Source: Halomonas sp. KAO (GTDB lineage Bacteria > Pseudomonadota > Gammaproteobacteria > Pseudomonadales > Halomonadaceae). Taken from it: a stretch of DNA of 64,000 nt. This document shows positions 8,489 through 17,609 of this stretch, piece by piece. The stretch's first letter is position 1; every line of letters begins with the position of its first letter. The translations under genes and the position numbers were made by a program. The notes beneath the pieces were generated by a model that saw nothing but the letters and a program-made list of their open reading frames with translations, was not told where the DNA came from and searched no databases. The stretch spans positions 499,386-563,385 of the forward strand of contig NZ_JADNRL010000019.1 of assembly GCF_015595025.1 (NCBI RefSeq), read 5' to 3'.

Positions 8489-9832
8489 ATGCTGGACAAG
8501 GTTCTTATTGCCAACCGCGGCGAGATCGCCCTGCGCATCCTGCGTGCCTGCAAGGAGCTGGGTATCAGAACGGTGGCGGTCCACTCCAAGGCCGACCGTG
8601 AGCTGATGCACGTGCGCCTGGCCGACGAGGTCGTGTGCATCGGGCCGGCCTCCTCGGCCCAGTCCTACCTCAACATTCCGGCACTGATCAGTGCCGCCGA
8701 GGTCACCGACAGCAGCGCCATCCACCCCGGCTACGGCTTTCTCGCCGAGAATGCCAACTTCGCCGAACAGGTGGAGCGCTCCGGGTTTACCTTCATCGGT
8801 CCCACGGCCGAGACCATCCGCCTGATGGGCGACAAGGTCAGCGCCATCGAGTCGATGAAGAAGGCTGGCGTCCCCACCGTGCCTGGCTCCGATGGTCCCC
8901 TGCCCGAGGATGACGATGGCCAGATTCTGGCCACCGCACGCCGCATCGGCTACCCGGTGATCATCAAGGCCGCTGCCGGCGGCGGTGGTCGCGGCATGCG
9001 TGTGGTACACACCGAGGCTCACCTGCTCTCGGCGGTCACCGTGACCCGCACCGAGGCCCACTCGGCCTTCGGTGACGGCACCGTCTACATGGAGAAGTTC
9101 CTCCAGAACCCGCGCCACGTGGAAGTGCAGGTGCTGGCCGACGGCCAGGGCAACGCCATCCACCTCTATGACCGCGACTGCTCGCTGCAGCGCCGTCATC
9201 AGAAGGTGATCGAAGAGGCGCCGGCCCCCATGCTCGACCCCAAGGCCCGCGCGGAGGTGCTCGAGGCATGTCGCCAGGCATGCATCACCATCGGCTATCG
9301 CGGCGCCGGTACCTTCGAGTTTCTCTACGAGGATGGCCAGTTCTTCTTTATCGAGATGAATACCCGCGTACAGGTGGAGCATCCCATCACCGAGATGGTC
9401 ACCGGCGTGGATATCATCAGGGAGCAGCTGCGCATCGCCTCCGGTCTGCCGCTCTCCATCCGCCAGGAGGACGTCACTCTCAACGGCCACGCTTTCGAGT
9501 GCCGCATCTGCGCCGAGGATCCGCGCACCTTCATCCCCTCCCCCGGCAAGGTGACCCTCTTTCACCCTCCGGGCGGTATCGGCGTGCGCATGGACTCTCA
9601 TCTCTATACCGGCTACTCGGTGCCACCCCACTACGACTCCCTGATCGGCAAGCTGATCACCTGGGGCAGCGACCGTGAAACCGCCCTGACTCGCATGCGG
9701 GTTGCCCTGGACGAGCTGCTGGTGGAAGGCATCAAGACCAACACCGATCTGCACAAGGATCTGGTGCGTGATGGCGACTTCCGACAGGGCGGCGTCAATA
9801 TCCACTATCTGGAGAAGAAGCTGGGCCTCTGA
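8489..9832 (+). CDS. accC: Biotin carboxylase subunit of acetyl-CoA carboxylase
   Basis: Uses ATP and bicarbonate to carboxylate the biotin on AccB. 447 residues, the family's usual length. It opens [16 protein letters not shown], has the ATP-grasp glycine loop [10 protein letters not shown], the [13 protein letters not shown] metal and substrate segment, and the C-terminal biotin carboxylase domain. The ATG at 8489 is the natural start. It forms the accBC operon. The biotin cluster starting at 19.4 kb would supply its cofactor. Confidence 0.98.
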   Translation: MLDKVLIANRGEIALRILRACKELGIRTVAVHSKADRELMHVRLADEVVCIGPASSAQSYLNIPALISAAEVTDSSAIHPGYGFLAENANFAEQVERSGFTFIGPTAETIRLMGDKVSAIESMKKAGVPTVPGSDGPLPEDDDGQILATARRIGYPVIIKAAAGGGGRGMRVVHTEAHLLSAVTVTRTEAHSAFGDGTVYMEKFLQNPRHVEVQVLADGQGNAIHLYDRDCSLQRRHQKVIEEAPAPMLDPKARAEVLEACRQACITIGYRGAGTFEFLYEDGQFFFIEMNTRVQVEHPITEMVTGVDIIREQLRIASGLPLSIRQEDVTLNGHAFECRICAEDPRTFIPSPGKVTLFHPPGGIGVRMDSHLYTGYSVPPHYDSLIGKLITWGSDRETALTRMRVALDELLVEGIKTNTDLHKDLVRDGDFRQGGVNIHYLEKKLGL

Positions 9833-9852
9833 CCTTCCCGGCTTCGGTATTC

Positions 9853-9878
9853 AGCGGGGCGGCCTCGGCCGCCCCGCT
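9853..9878. terminator. Hairpin between accC and prmA
   Basis: A perfect inverted repeat (AGCGGGGCGGCC at 9853-9864, with its complement at 9867-9878) lies 20 bases after the accC stop. There is no T-run after it, so it may be a weak terminator or an mRNA-end stabiliser rather than a full stop. Confidence 0.5.
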
Positions 9879-9906
9879 TGCGCTTCCCCTGCTTATCGGA
9901 GATCCC

Positions 9907-10821
9907 ATGCCCTGGCTGCAACTCAAGGCCCACGTCGCCCCGGAACAGGCCGAGACCCTCGAGGAGCTGCTGCTCGCCGAGGGTGCCACCGCCATTACCC
10001 TGCAGGACGCCCACGACGACCCGGTCTTCGAGCCCGAGCGCGGCAGCACTCCGCTCTGGCACGAGACGGTGCTCACCGGACTGTACGACGACCTCGAGGG
10101 CGTCGACGCCATGCTTGAACGGGTCCAGCAGGCCTGGGCCGCCGAGCAGGCCGAGGACCCCTGCCCCGAGATCTCCGTGGAGCTGCTCGCCGATCGCGAC
10201 TGGGAGCGCGAATGGATGGAGGACTTCGTGCCGCTGCAGATGGGTGAGCGACTATGGATCGTGCCCAGCTGGCACACGCCGCCCGAGCCCGGTGCGGTCA
10301 ACCTGCATCTCGACCCGGGGCTCGCCTTCGGCACCGGCACGCACCCCACTACCGCCCTCTGCCTGGCGTGGCTCGACGCCCTCGCCATCTGCGAGGCCCT
10401 GGAGGGTCAGACGGTGCTCGATATCGGTACCGGTTCGGGCATCCTGGCCATCGCCGCCCTCAAGCTGGGGGCCAGGCAGGCGGTGGCGACCGACATCGAC
10501 CCCCAGGCCCTGACGGCAAGCCGCGACAACGCCGAGCGTAACGGCGTGCAGGAGCAGGCCCTGCACCTCTGCTACCCCGAACAGCTCGACGACGCAGAGA
10601 CATTCCCCGTGGTGGTGGCCAATATCCTCGCCGGGCCACTGGTCGAGATGGCGCCGATGATCGCAGGCCATGTCGCCCCCGGGGGGCGCCTGGCGCTCTC
10701 CGGCATCCTCGAGGGCCAGGCCGAACAGGTGCTGCAGGCCTATCGCGAGCAGGGCCTGCGGATGGATGAACCGGTCACCCGCGAAGGGTGGGTTCGCCTG
10801 ACCGGCCGTCGCCCGGCCTAG
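9907..10821 (+). CDS. prmA: Ribosomal protein L11 methyltransferase
   Basis: Transfers methyl groups from S-adenosylmethionine to ribosomal protein L11. The 304-residue protein has the L11-recognition N-terminal domain (MPWLQLKAHVAPEQAE), a linker, and the methyltransferase domain with FGTGTHPTT, the SAM loop LDIGTGSGILAIAA, and the NILAGPL segment. The start ATG at 9907 follows a GGAGATCCC ribosome site. It lies between accBC and dusB-fis on the same strand, the order seen in many gammaproteobacteria. Confidence 0.97.
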   Translation: MPWLQLKAHVAPEQAETLEELLLAEGATAITLQDAHDDPVFEPERGSTPLWHETVLTGLYDDLEGVDAMLERVQQAWAAEQAEDPCPEISVELLADRDWEREWMEDFVPLQMGERLWIVPSWHTPPEPGAVNLHLDPGLAFGTGTHPTTALCLAWLDALAICEALEGQTVLDIGTGSGILAIAALKLGARQAVATDIDPQALTASRDNAERNGVQEQALHLCYPEQLDDAETFPVVVANILAGPLVEMAPMIAGHVAPGGRLALSGILEGQAEQVLQAYREQGLRMDEPVTREGWVRLTGRRPA

Positions 10822-10839
10822 GCTCGCCCTCACCACCAC

Positions 10840-10877
10840 TTCACCCTACCCGGCGGGGGGCGTATGATATGCCCCCC
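10840..10877 (+). promoter_or_regulatory. Probable dusB-fis promoter with hairpin and GC discriminator
   Basis: A TTCACC (10840-10845), 17-base spacer and TATGAT (10863-10868) form a good sigma-70 match. The -10 lies in the loop of a 7-bp perfect GGGGGGC/GCCCCCC inverted repeat (10855-10861 with 10871-10877), so the region just after the -10 is a C-run. GC-rich discriminators mark promoters inhibited by ppGpp, and E. coli dusB-fis is such a promoter; that regulation is inferred here. Confidence 0.55.
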
Positions 10878-10900
10878 TCTAGCCTCCACTGCCCCGAGCC

Positions 10901-11962
10901 ATGTTCGACGCCAGTCAGTCACTTCCCCGCATCGCCCACCATACGCTGCCGAATCGGACGATCCTGGCACCGATGGCCGGCGTCACCGACCGCCCGTTCC
11001 GGCAGCTGTGTCGGCAGCTGGGCGCCGGCATGGTGGTGGGCGAGATGGTCACCTCGGACCCCAGCCTGTGGCATACCCGCAAGTCACAGCTGCGCATGGA
11101 CCACCGGGGCGAGCCGGGACCACGCAACGTGCAGATCGCCGGGGGCGATGCCGCCATGCTTGCCGAGGCCGCCCGCTTCAATGCCGACCAGGGTGCCGAG
11201 ATCATCGATATCAACATGGGCTGCCCGGCCAAGAAGGTCTGCAACAAGGCCGCCGGCTCCGCCCTGCTGCGCGACGAGGCGCTGGTGGCCGAGATCCTGA
11301 CGGCGGTGGTGGCGGCGGTGGATATCCCGGTCACGCTGAAGATCCGTACCGGCTGGTGTGCCGAGAGCAACAACGGGCTGCGCGTGGCACGCCTGGCCGA
11401 AGAGGCCGGCATCCAGGCCCTGGCGGTACACGGTCGCCATCGCCAGCAGCGTTATTCCGGTTACGCCGAATACGACACCATCTCGGCCATCAAGGCGGCG
11501 GTGAAGATTCCGGTATTCGCCAATGGCGATATCGACTCTCCCGAGAAGGCCGCCGCCGTCCTCGACTATACTGGCGCTGATGCGGTGATGATCGGCCGGG
11601 GCGCCCAGGGCAACCCCTGGATCTTCCGCGAGATCGACCACTACCTGCGCCATGGCGTCTGCCTGCCCCCGCCCGGCGATGACGAACGCGCGAGGGTGCT
11701 GCGCCACCACCTGAACGCGCTACATGACTTCTATGGCGACTTCATGGGGGTGCGCATCGCGCGCAAGCACGTCGGCTGGTACCTGGCCGGCGATATCCGC
11801 CTCAACGAGGGGCAGCGACGTGAACTGAAGGGACGCTTCAACCGTCTCGAAAGCCGTGCCGACCAGCATCGTTTTATCGACGACCTCTTTGGTCATGCCC
11901 CCTCGCCCGCCATAGCACCGGACGAGCAGGGCGCGACCGCGAAAGGAATACGAGCCGCATGA
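10901..11962 (+). CDS. dusB: tRNA-dihydrouridine synthase B
   Basis: FMN enzyme reducing a specific uridine in the tRNA D-loop to dihydrouridine with NADPH. 353 residues, slightly longer than E. coli DusB. Recognisable blocks are LAPMAGVTDRPFRQLC near the N-terminus, the INMGCPAKKVC segment with the catalytic cysteine, the HGRHRQQ strand, and GADAVMIGRGAQGNPWIF. The last 25 residues are a low-complexity tail. The stop overlaps the fis start (ATGA), so both genes are one transcript, as in E. coli. Confidence 0.95.
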   Translation: MFDASQSLPRIAHHTLPNRTILAPMAGVTDRPFRQLCRQLGAGMVVGEMVTSDPSLWHTRKSQLRMDHRGEPGPRNVQIAGGDAAMLAEAARFNADQGAEIIDINMGCPAKKVCNKAAGSALLRDEALVAEILTAVVAAVDIPVTLKIRTGWCAESNNGLRVARLAEEAGIQALAVHGRHRQQRYSGYAEYDTISAIKAAVKIPVFANGDIDSPEKAAAVLDYTGADAVMIGRGAQGNPWIFREIDHYLRHGVCLPPPGDDERARVLRHHLNALHDFYGDFMGVRIARKHVGWYLAGDIRLNEGQRRELKGRFNRLESRADQHRFIDDLFGHAPSPAIAPDEQGATAKGIRAA

Positions 11963-12279
11963 CCAGTCAAGCCCTTCCCTCCGACCCACAGATGTCAACC
12001 GGCCACCCGTCGCAGGATGCCAGCACCGAGCTGTCCGCGCCGGCAGGTGGCCAGCAGCCGCTGCGTGAAGCGGTGGAGCTCTCCATGCGCCGCTATTTCG
12101 CCCATTTGGATGGCGGCGAGGTGACCGGCCTCCATGCCATGGTGATGGCCGAGGTCGAGGCCCCGCTGCTCGCCTCGGTGCTCGAACACACCCAGGGCAA
12201 CCAGACCCGCGCCGCCGAGATGCTCGGCCTCAATCGCGGCACGCTGCGCAAGAAGCTCAAGCAGTATGACCTGATATGA
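11959..12279 (+). CDS. fis: DNA-binding protein Fis
   Basis: Nucleoid protein that bends DNA and activates rRNA and tRNA promoters in fast growth. The 106-residue protein ends with the classic Fis helix-turn-helix: LLASVLEHTQGNQTRAAEML followed by GLNRGTLRKKLKQYDLI. The 35 N-terminal residues before PLREAVE are longer and more Ser/Gln/Pro-rich than in E. coli Fis (98 residues). The start overlaps the dusB stop by four bases. It shares the dusB promoter. Confidence 0.96.
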   Translation: MTSQALPSDPQMSTGHPSQDASTELSAPAGGQQPLREAVELSMRRYFAHLDGGEVTGLHAMVMAEVEAPLLASVLEHTQGNQTRAAEMLGLNRGTLRKKLKQYDLI

Positions 12280-12378
12280 CGCAGGGAGCCTCTGGCTCCC
12301 TGCGGTGCGTCTCACGACCCGCCACCACCCCCTTTCGCATCCACCACCCACCGCCCCAGACGTCAAGAGAGTGTCCCC

Positions 12379-13959
12379 ATGGCCCAAGCCTCCTCCCTCC
12401 CGGTACGCCGTGCCCTGATCAGCGTTTCCGACAAGACCGGCATCGTCGACTTCGCTCGTGGACTCAGCGAGCATGGCGTCGAACTGCTCTCCACCGGCGG
12501 CACCTTCCGCCTGCTCCAGGAGAACGGTATTGCGGTCATCGAGGTGTCCGAACACACCGGCTTCCCCGAGATCATGGACGGCCGCGTCAAGACCCTGCAC
12601 CCGAAGATCCACGGTGGCATCCTCGGCCGTCGTGGCCAGGACGATGCGGTGATGGCCGAGCATGACATCACGCCTATCGACATGGTGGTGGTCAATCTCT
12701 ACCCCTTCGCCCAGACGGTCGCCAAGCCTGACTGCACCCTCACGGACGCCATCGAGAACATCGATATCGGTGGCCCCACCATGGTGCGTGCCTGCGCCAA
12801 GAACCACGCTCACACCAGCATCGTGGTCGATGCCGCCGACTACGCCCGGGTGCTGGGCGAGATCGCCTCCCAGGATGGCAAGGTATCGGAGGCGACCCGC
12901 TTCGACCTGGCCGTCAAGGCCTTCGAGCACACCGCGGGCTACGACGCCGCCATCGCCGACTATCTCGGCCAGCGGGTACAGGGTGGCGAGGATGGCTTCC
13001 CGCGCACCTACAACCTGCAGTTCGAGAAGAAGCAGTCCATGCGCTACGGCGAGAACCCGCACCAGAAGGCGGCCTTCTATGTCGAGAGCGATGCCAGCGA
13101 GCCCAGCGTGGCCACCGCCGTGCAGCTCAATGGCAAGGCGCTCTCGTTCAACAACGTCGCCGATACCGACGCCGCCTTCGAGTGCGTGAAGGCCTTCACC
13201 GATACCGCCTGCGTGATCGTGAAGCATGCCAACCCCTGCGGCGTGGCGGTCGGCGCCAGCGCCCTGGAAGCCTATGACAAGGCGTTCGCCACCGATCCCA
13301 CCAGCGCCTTCGGCGGCATCATCGCCTTCAACGTGCCACTGGACGCCGACACCGCGCGCGCCATCATCGACCGCCAGTTCGTCGAGGTAATCATCGCCCC
13401 GGGGGTCGACGACGAGGCCGCCGGCATCGTCGCCGAGAAGCAGAACGTGCGTCTGCTCGACGTGGGCGCCAGCTGGCCAGGCGAGCGCGGCCATGCCCAC
13501 GATTTCAAGCGCGTCACCGGTGGCCTGCTGGTCCAGGACCGCGACCTGGGTATGGTCGGGCGCGACGAGCTCACCGTGGTCAGCGAGCGGGTGCCGACCG
13601 AGCAGGAGCTGCGCGACCTGGCCTTCGCCTGGAAGGTGGCCAAGTACGTCAAGTCCAACGCCATCGTCTATGCCAAGGATGGCCAAACCATCGGCGTGGG
13701 AGCCGGCCAGATGAGCCGCGTCTACTCGGCCAGGATCGCCGGCATCAAGGCCGCCGACGAGGGCCTCTCGGTTCCCGGCTCGGTGATGGCCAGCGACGCC
13801 TTCTTCCCGTTTCGTGATGGCATCGATGCCGCCGCCGCCGCCGGCATCGCCGCGGTGATCCAGCCCGGCGGTTCCATGCGCGACCAGGAAGTGATCGACG
13901 CCGCCAACGAGGCCGGCATCGCCATGGTGTTTACCGGCATGCGCCACTTCAGGCACTAA
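12379..13959 (+). CDS. purH: Bifunctional AICAR transformylase/IMP cyclohydrolase
   Basis: Carries out the last two steps of purine synthesis: formylation of AICAR with 10-formyl-THF, and ring closure to IMP. 526 residues. The N-terminal cyclohydrolase domain shows [23 protein letters not shown] and [14 protein letters not shown]. The C-terminal transformylase domain shows the [18 protein letters not shown] block and the terminal [20 protein letters not shown]. The ATG at 12379 gives [15 protein letters not shown]. The usual partner purD is not in the window. A bidirectional terminator follows. Confidence 0.98.
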   Translation: MAQASSLPVRRALISVSDKTGIVDFARGLSEHGVELLSTGGTFRLLQENGIAVIEVSEHTGFPEIMDGRVKTLHPKIHGGILGRRGQDDAVMAEHDITPIDMVVVNLYPFAQTVAKPDCTLTDAIENIDIGGPTMVRACAKNHAHTSIVVDAADYARVLGEIASQDGKVSEATRFDLAVKAFEHTAGYDAAIADYLGQRVQGGEDGFPRTYNLQFEKKQSMRYGENPHQKAAFYVESDASEPSVATAVQLNGKALSFNNVADTDAAFECVKAFTDTACVIVKHANPCGVAVGASALEAYDKAFATDPTSAFGGIIAFNVPLDADTARAIIDRQFVEVIIAPGVDDEAAGIVAEKQNVRLLDVGASWPGERGHAHDFKRVTGGLLVQDRDLGMVGRDELTVVSERVPTEQELRDLAFAWKVAKYVKSNAIVYAKDGQTIGVGAGQMSRVYSARIAGIKAADEGLSVPGSVMASDAFFPFRDGIDAAAAAGIAAVIQPGGSMRDQEVIDAANEAGIAMVFTGMRHFRH

Positions 13960-13977
13960 GCGCCTGCGGCGAGCGGC

Positions 13978-14023
13978 AAGCTATAAGCTGTAAGCTGTAA
14001 GCTGTAAGCTGTAAGCTGTAAGC
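13978..14023. repeat. Tandem TAAGCTG heptamer repeat
   Basis: Five perfect copies of TAAGCTG run from 13984 to 14018, followed by a partial TAAGC and preceded by a variant AAGCTA. It lies between purH and its terminator. Related inverted words (CTTACAGCTTA and similar) occur at 14087-14117 and 43899-43930, each between a terminator and the stop codon of a minus-strand gene. Confidence 0.85.
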
Positions 14024-14049
14024 ACAGCGTAAACAGCCGCCATAATCAG

Positions 14050-14081
14050 AAAACCCCGTCGGCCATGGCCGACGGGGTTTT
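14050..14081. terminator. Bidirectional terminator between purH and gabD
   Basis: A perfect palindrome of AAAACCCCGTCGGCC (14050-14064) and its complement (14067-14081). The A-run on one side and the T-run on the other make it work in both directions, ending purH from the left and gabD from the right. Confidence 0.92.
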
Positions 14082-14131
14082 CGTTTCTTACAGCTTAAGG
14101 CGTAAAGCTTACGGCTCCGGGCCAAGCCCGG

Positions 14132-15589
14132 TCAGCCGAGATCAATACAGAGGTACTTGGTCTCCAGGAACTCCTCCAGTCCCTGGTGGCCACCCTCGCG
14201 ACCGAGTCCGGACTCCTTGACACCACCGAAGGGCGCGGCGGCGTTGGAGATCAACCCGGTGTTGATTCCCACCATGCCGTACTCCAGGGCGTCGGCGACA
14301 CGCCATACGCGCCCCAGGTCCCGAGAGTAGAAGTAGGCGGCGAGGCCATACTCGGTATCATTGGCCATCTCCACGGCACTCTCCTCGTCATCGAAGGGGA
14401 ACACCGCCGCCAGCGGACCGAAGGTCTCTTCTCGAGCCACCTGCATCTGCTCGGTGGCGAAGCTGATCAGGGTCGGCGTGAAGAAGTTGCCGCCCAGCGG
14501 GTGGGGGTGGCCCCCCAGCAGCAGCTCGGCCCCCTTGTCCACGGCGTCATGGACATGTTCACTGACCTTGTCAACCGCCTTGTGGTCGATCAAGGGGCCG
14601 ATATTGATATCGGGCTGGGTGCCATCGCCGACCCTGAGCTCGCTGTTCATGGCCACGGCAAGCTTTTCGCAGAAGGCATTGACCACACTGGACTGCACCA
14701 GGAAGCGGTTGGTGCAGACGCAGGTCTGGCCGGCATTGCGGAACTTGGCCGCCATGGCGCCCTCCACCGCGGCGTCCAGGTCGGCATCCTCGAAGACGAT
14801 AAAGGGCGCATTGCCGCCCAGTTCGAGGGATATCTTCTGGATGTGCTGGGAGGCGCTGGCCATCAGCTCGCGACCCACCTCGGTGGAGCCGGTGAAGGTG
14901 ATCTTACGCACCAGCGGCGACTCGGTCATGGCCGCGGCGATCTCGCTGGCACGCCCCGGCACCACGTTGAACACCCCGCGCGGGACACCGGCGCGCTCGG
15001 CCAGCAGGGCCAGGGCGGTAGCAGAGAACGGCGTCTGGCTGGCCGGCTTGCAGACGATGGTGCAGCCCGCGGCCAACGCCGCCCCCGCCTTGCGGGTAAT
15101 CATGGCCGCCGGGAAGTTCCAGGGGGTGATGGCCCCCACCACTCCGACGGGCTGCTTGGTGACCACGATACGCTGATTGCCCTTGGCGGGCGGGATGGTT
15201 TCACCGTAGACACGCCGGGCCTCCTCGGCGAACCAGCGCAGGAAGCTGGCCGCATAGGCGATCTCACCGGCGGCCTCCTTGAGCGGCTTGCCCTGCTCAT
15301 GGGTCATGATCATTGCCAGGTCATTCTGATGCTCCAGCATCAGGTCATGCCACTTCATCAGGATGTCGGCGCGCTCCAGGGCACTCAGCGCCCGCCAGGC
15401 CGGCAGCGCGGCATAAGCGGCATCGATGGCCCGCTCGGTCTCGGCACGCCCCAGGCGCGGCACATCGCCCACGGCCTCACCGGTGGCCGGGTTGATCACC
15501 TGAATCTGCTCACCGCTGTCGGCGGCCACCCAGCTGCCGTCGATATAGGCGAAGGGGCAGTAGAGTTGCGTTTCCTTGAGGGCTTCCAT
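14132..15589 (-). CDS. gabD: NAD(P)-dependent succinate-semialdehyde dehydrogenase
   Basis: Oxidises succinate semialdehyde to succinate, the last step of the GABA shunt. 485 residues, the family's normal length. It shows TPWNFPAAMITRKAGAALAA (cofactor site), FTGSTEVGREL, the general-base segment SLELGGNAPF, and the catalytic cysteine in GQTCVC. The GabD subfamily is suggested by FRNAGQTCVCTNRFLVQ and the C-terminal FGGVKESGLGREGG. The start ATG at 15589 follows AGGAGAACGTC. No gabT aminotransferase lies nearby, so a role in other semialdehyde oxidation is possible. Confidence 0.9.
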   Translation of the reverse strand: MEALKETQLYCPFAYIDGSWVAADSGEQIQVINPATGEAVGDVPRLGRAETERAIDAAYAALPAWRALSALERADILMKWHDLMLEHQNDLAMIMTHEQGKPLKEAAGEIAYAASFLRWFAEEARRVYGETIPPAKGNQRIVVTKQPVGVVGAITPWNFPAAMITRKAGAALAAGCTIVCKPASQTPFSATALALLAERAGVPRGVFNVVPGRASEIAAAMTESPLVRKITFTGSTEVGRELMASASQHIQKISLELGGNAPFIVFEDADLDAAVEGAMAAKFRNAGQTCVCTNRFLVQSSVVNAFCEKLAVAMNSELRVGDGTQPDINIGPLIDHKAVDKVSEHVHDAVDKGAELLLGGHPHPLGGNFFTPTLISFATEQMQVAREETFGPLAAVFPFDDEESAVEMANDTEYGLAAYFYSRDLGRVWRVADALEYGMVGINTGLISNAAAPFGGVKESGLGREGGHQGLEEFLETKYLCIDLG

Positions 15590-15692
15590 GACGTTCTCCT
15601 GCCGCGTTGCGGCACTGACCAGTTTGACCTCATGCTAAGCGCAAAGTCCCCGACACTCCAAGTGACGGGGCCACATTATTCCCACGGCGAGA

Positions 15693-16094
15693 TCAACGCG
15701 GCTTGCGACTCTCGGACAGGGTGATGGAAACCGAGTCGGCGAAGCGCAGGGCATGGGGCTTGTCGATCTCGACCTGGGCCGTCAACACCTGTTCGTGGGA
15801 CATGATCAGGTCGAGCACCTCGCGGGTCATACGCTCGAGCAGCAGGAAACGGTTCTCCTCGACGTGGGCGATCACCTGCTTGGTAATGGTGCGGTAGTTC
15901 AGCGCCTGCTCGATATGGTTGAACGCCACCGCCTTGTCGGCGCGATAGCGTATTACCGCGTTGATCACCACATCCTGGCGATTGGCAATCTCCTCCTCCT
16001 TGATGCCGATATGGGTGCGCAGGCGGAGGTTCTTGATGCGAATGGTCGCCAGACCATGGTCGAAGTGCTGGTCATCGATGGCGTGCAGCGGCAT
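15693..16094 (-). CDS. folX: Dihydroneopterin triphosphate 2'-epimerase
   Basis: Small FolB-fold enzyme that epimerises dihydroneopterin triphosphate to the monapterin form; tetrahydromonapterin is a cofactor for phenylalanine hydroxylase in relatives. The 133-residue protein has the FolB/FolX pattern: [18 protein letters not shown], the [10 protein letters not shown] segment, the [10 protein letters not shown] segment, and a C-terminal VSITLSESR strand. It follows folE (GTP cyclohydrolase I) on the same strand with a 59-bp gap, fitting a two-gene pterin operon. FolB aldolase is the alternative; the FolX-like N-terminus favours the epimerase. Confidence 0.9.
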   Translation of the reverse strand: MPLHAIDDQHFDHGLATIRIKNLRLRTHIGIKEEEIANRQDVVINAVIRYRADKAVAFNHIEQALNYRTITKQVIAHVEENRFLLLERMTREVLDLIMSHEQVLTAQVEIDKPHALRFADSVSITLSESRKPR

Positions 16095-16153
16095 GGCCGA
16101 CTCTCCTCAATAAGTGCGCCAGGGAAATGCATCCGAGCGTGCCCCGGGACGAA

Positions 16154-16711
16154 TCAGCGCCCGTTGATCAGGGTCAGAAACTCCTGGCGGGTCGCTGGAT
16201 TCTCGCGGAAGCCACCGAGCATCACCGAGGAGGTCATGCTGGAGTTCTGCTTCTCGACGCCGCGCATCATCATGCACAGGTGACGGGCCTCGACCACCAC
16301 CGCCACGCCGCGAGCGTCGGTCACCTCCTGCACGGCCTCGGCGATCTGGCGGGTGAGGCTCTCCTGGATCTGCATGCGTCGAGCGAACATGTCGACGATA
16401 CGCGCAAACTTGGAGAGGCCCAGCACCTTGCCATCGGGCAGATAGGCGATATGGCACTTGCCGATAAAGGGCAGCAGGTGATGTTCGCACATGGAGTAGA
16501 GCTCGATGTCCTTGACCAGCACCATCTCGTCGGTCTCCGACTCGAAGACGGCGCCATTGACGATCTCCTCCAGCGACTGAAGATAGCCGTGGTTGAGAAA
16601 CTGCATGGCCTTGGCGGCCCGCTTTGGCGTATCACGCAGCCCTTCCCGTTCGGGGTCCTCGCCCAGTGCAAGGATAATCTGCCGATAGTGGTTGGCGAGC
16701 TCTTCTGTCAT
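16154..16711 (-). CDS. folE: GTP cyclohydrolase I
   Basis: Converts GTP to dihydroneopterin triphosphate, the entry step for folate and pterins. 185 residues with the zinc ligands in [10 protein letters not shown] and RHLC, and the [12 protein letters not shown] segment. The ATG at 16711 is preferred: GGAG stands 6 bases before it, whereas the in-frame TTG at 16726 has no ribosome site. It leads a folE-folX operon from a promoter at 16758-16786. Confidence 0.96.
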   Translation of the reverse strand: MTEELANHYRQIILALGEDPEREGLRDTPKRAAKAMQFLNHGYLQSLEEIVNGAVFESETDEMVLVKDIELYSMCEHHLLPFIGKCHIAYLPDGKVLGLSKFARIVDMFARRMQIQESLTRQIAEAVQEVTDARGVAVVVEARHLCMMMRGVEKQNSSMTSSVMLGGFRENPATRQEFLTLINGR

Positions 16712-16757
16712 GGGGGGCTCCGTCAAGTCGTCGCTGGTTGCCGCATTTCATGTGCAA

Positions 16758-16786
16758 TATATATACAGAATCTCTGAAGCGTACAA
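16758..16786 (-). promoter_or_regulatory. Sigma-70 promoter for folE-folX
   Basis: On the minus strand, TTGTAC (16786-16781), a 17-base spacer and TATATA (16763-16758) sit 47 bases before the folE start. The tract is much more AT-rich than its surroundings. The rest of the 271-bp gap to the divergent gene at 16983 shows no other clear feature. Confidence 0.6.
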
Positions 16787-16982
16787 GATTCTAACATCCC
16801 GAGCCTATAGTCTATCAGCCCACCCTCCTGGTTCGGCACTTCGCCGCCACTTTCTCGCTTTACCCATCCCTGCTCGGCTCGCGACATGCTGCCGCACCTC
16901 GACAAGGTCGATGAGTCGATGCATCAGGCTGTGATAGTATGCAGGTTTTCATGCTGTGCAGACCTTTCCGCGAGAGCCCGAC

Positions 16983-17525
16983 ATGACCAAGACATCCCTG
17001 CTGCTGGGCCTGCTGCTGGCCCCCTCCCTGGCCTTCGCCGCCACCCTGGAACTGCCTGCCGATGCTCGCCTGGAAGTGCAGGTTGTCGAGTCATTGAGCC
17101 TCGACCCCGACACACCCCGCCATGACGACGTCCTGCTGCGGCCGGTGGCCAACGGCAGCGGGAGCCACCAGGTGCCCGATTACTGCGTGATGGTCGGCGA
17201 CGCACAGCTCGATGGTGAGCGCATCCGCATCACCACCTCCAGCGTCACCTGTATCGACACCGAAGGCAGCGACAGCCATATCTACAGCGGCGAGATCTCC
17301 GCGGCGGCCTACGGCAGCGACGGCAAGTTCGGCATCGACGCGTGTCAGGATGGCCGCTGCGAGCTCTCTCCGGAGCACGGTTTCGAACTCCAGCTGGCCA
17401 GCGACCTGGCCATCGAGGAGCAGGAGAACCCCTCCGAGCAGATCAATATCGAACGGCGTCAGGCCGAAGGCAGCGGTGTCGCCAACCCGATCCCCGCCGA
17501 CCAGCCCGATCCCGACGACTCGTAA
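16983..17525 (+). CDS. Secreted hypothetical protein
   Basis: 180 residues that I do not recognise. The first 19 residues form a clear signal peptide (MTKTSLLLGLLLAPSLAFA) with an A-F-A cleavage site, so the protein is probably periplasmic. The mature part begins ATLELPADARLEVQ, has four cysteines (YCV, VTC, ACQDGRC) that could form two disulfides, and ends in an acidic, Pro-rich tail rich in Asp. The frame is open from 16956, but the ATG at 16983 begins the signal peptide exactly. It is a single gene, convergent with srkA. Confidence 0.7.
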   Translation: MTKTSLLLGLLLAPSLAFAATLELPADARLEVQVVESLSLDPDTPRHDDVLLRPVANGSGSHQVPDYCVMVGDAQLDGERIRITTSSVTCIDTEGSDSHIYSGEISAAAYGSDGKFGIDACQDGRCELSPEHGFELQLASDLAIEEQENPSEQINIERRQAEGSGVANPIPADQPDPDDS

Positions 17526-17542
17526 CCCTGATCTGCACTACT

Positions 17543-17603
17543 TTTTGCAAGGGTCTGGTTTTGCAAGGGCCTGGCCTTGTCGTCCAGCGACAGGACCAGG
17601 CCC
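17543..17603. terminator. Tandem 16-bp repeat and hairpin between convergent genes
   Basis: TTTTGCAAGGGTCTGG (17543-17558) is followed directly by TTTTGCAAGGGCCTGG (17559-17574), one base different. The second copy forms the left arm of a hairpin (17567-17582 with 17588-17603, 14 of 16 pairs, loop TCCAG). It probably terminates the secreted-protein gene and srkA, which converge here. Confidence 0.6.
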
Positions 17604-17609
17604 CTGCCC

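Noticed and set aside
11995..13956. 653-codon minus-strand frame opposite purH and fis
   Set aside because: Antisense shadow; contains no recognisable domain and covers two certain genes.
13984..14023. TAAGCTG array as a CRISPR
   Set aside because: Seven-base units without spacers; a simple tandem repeat.
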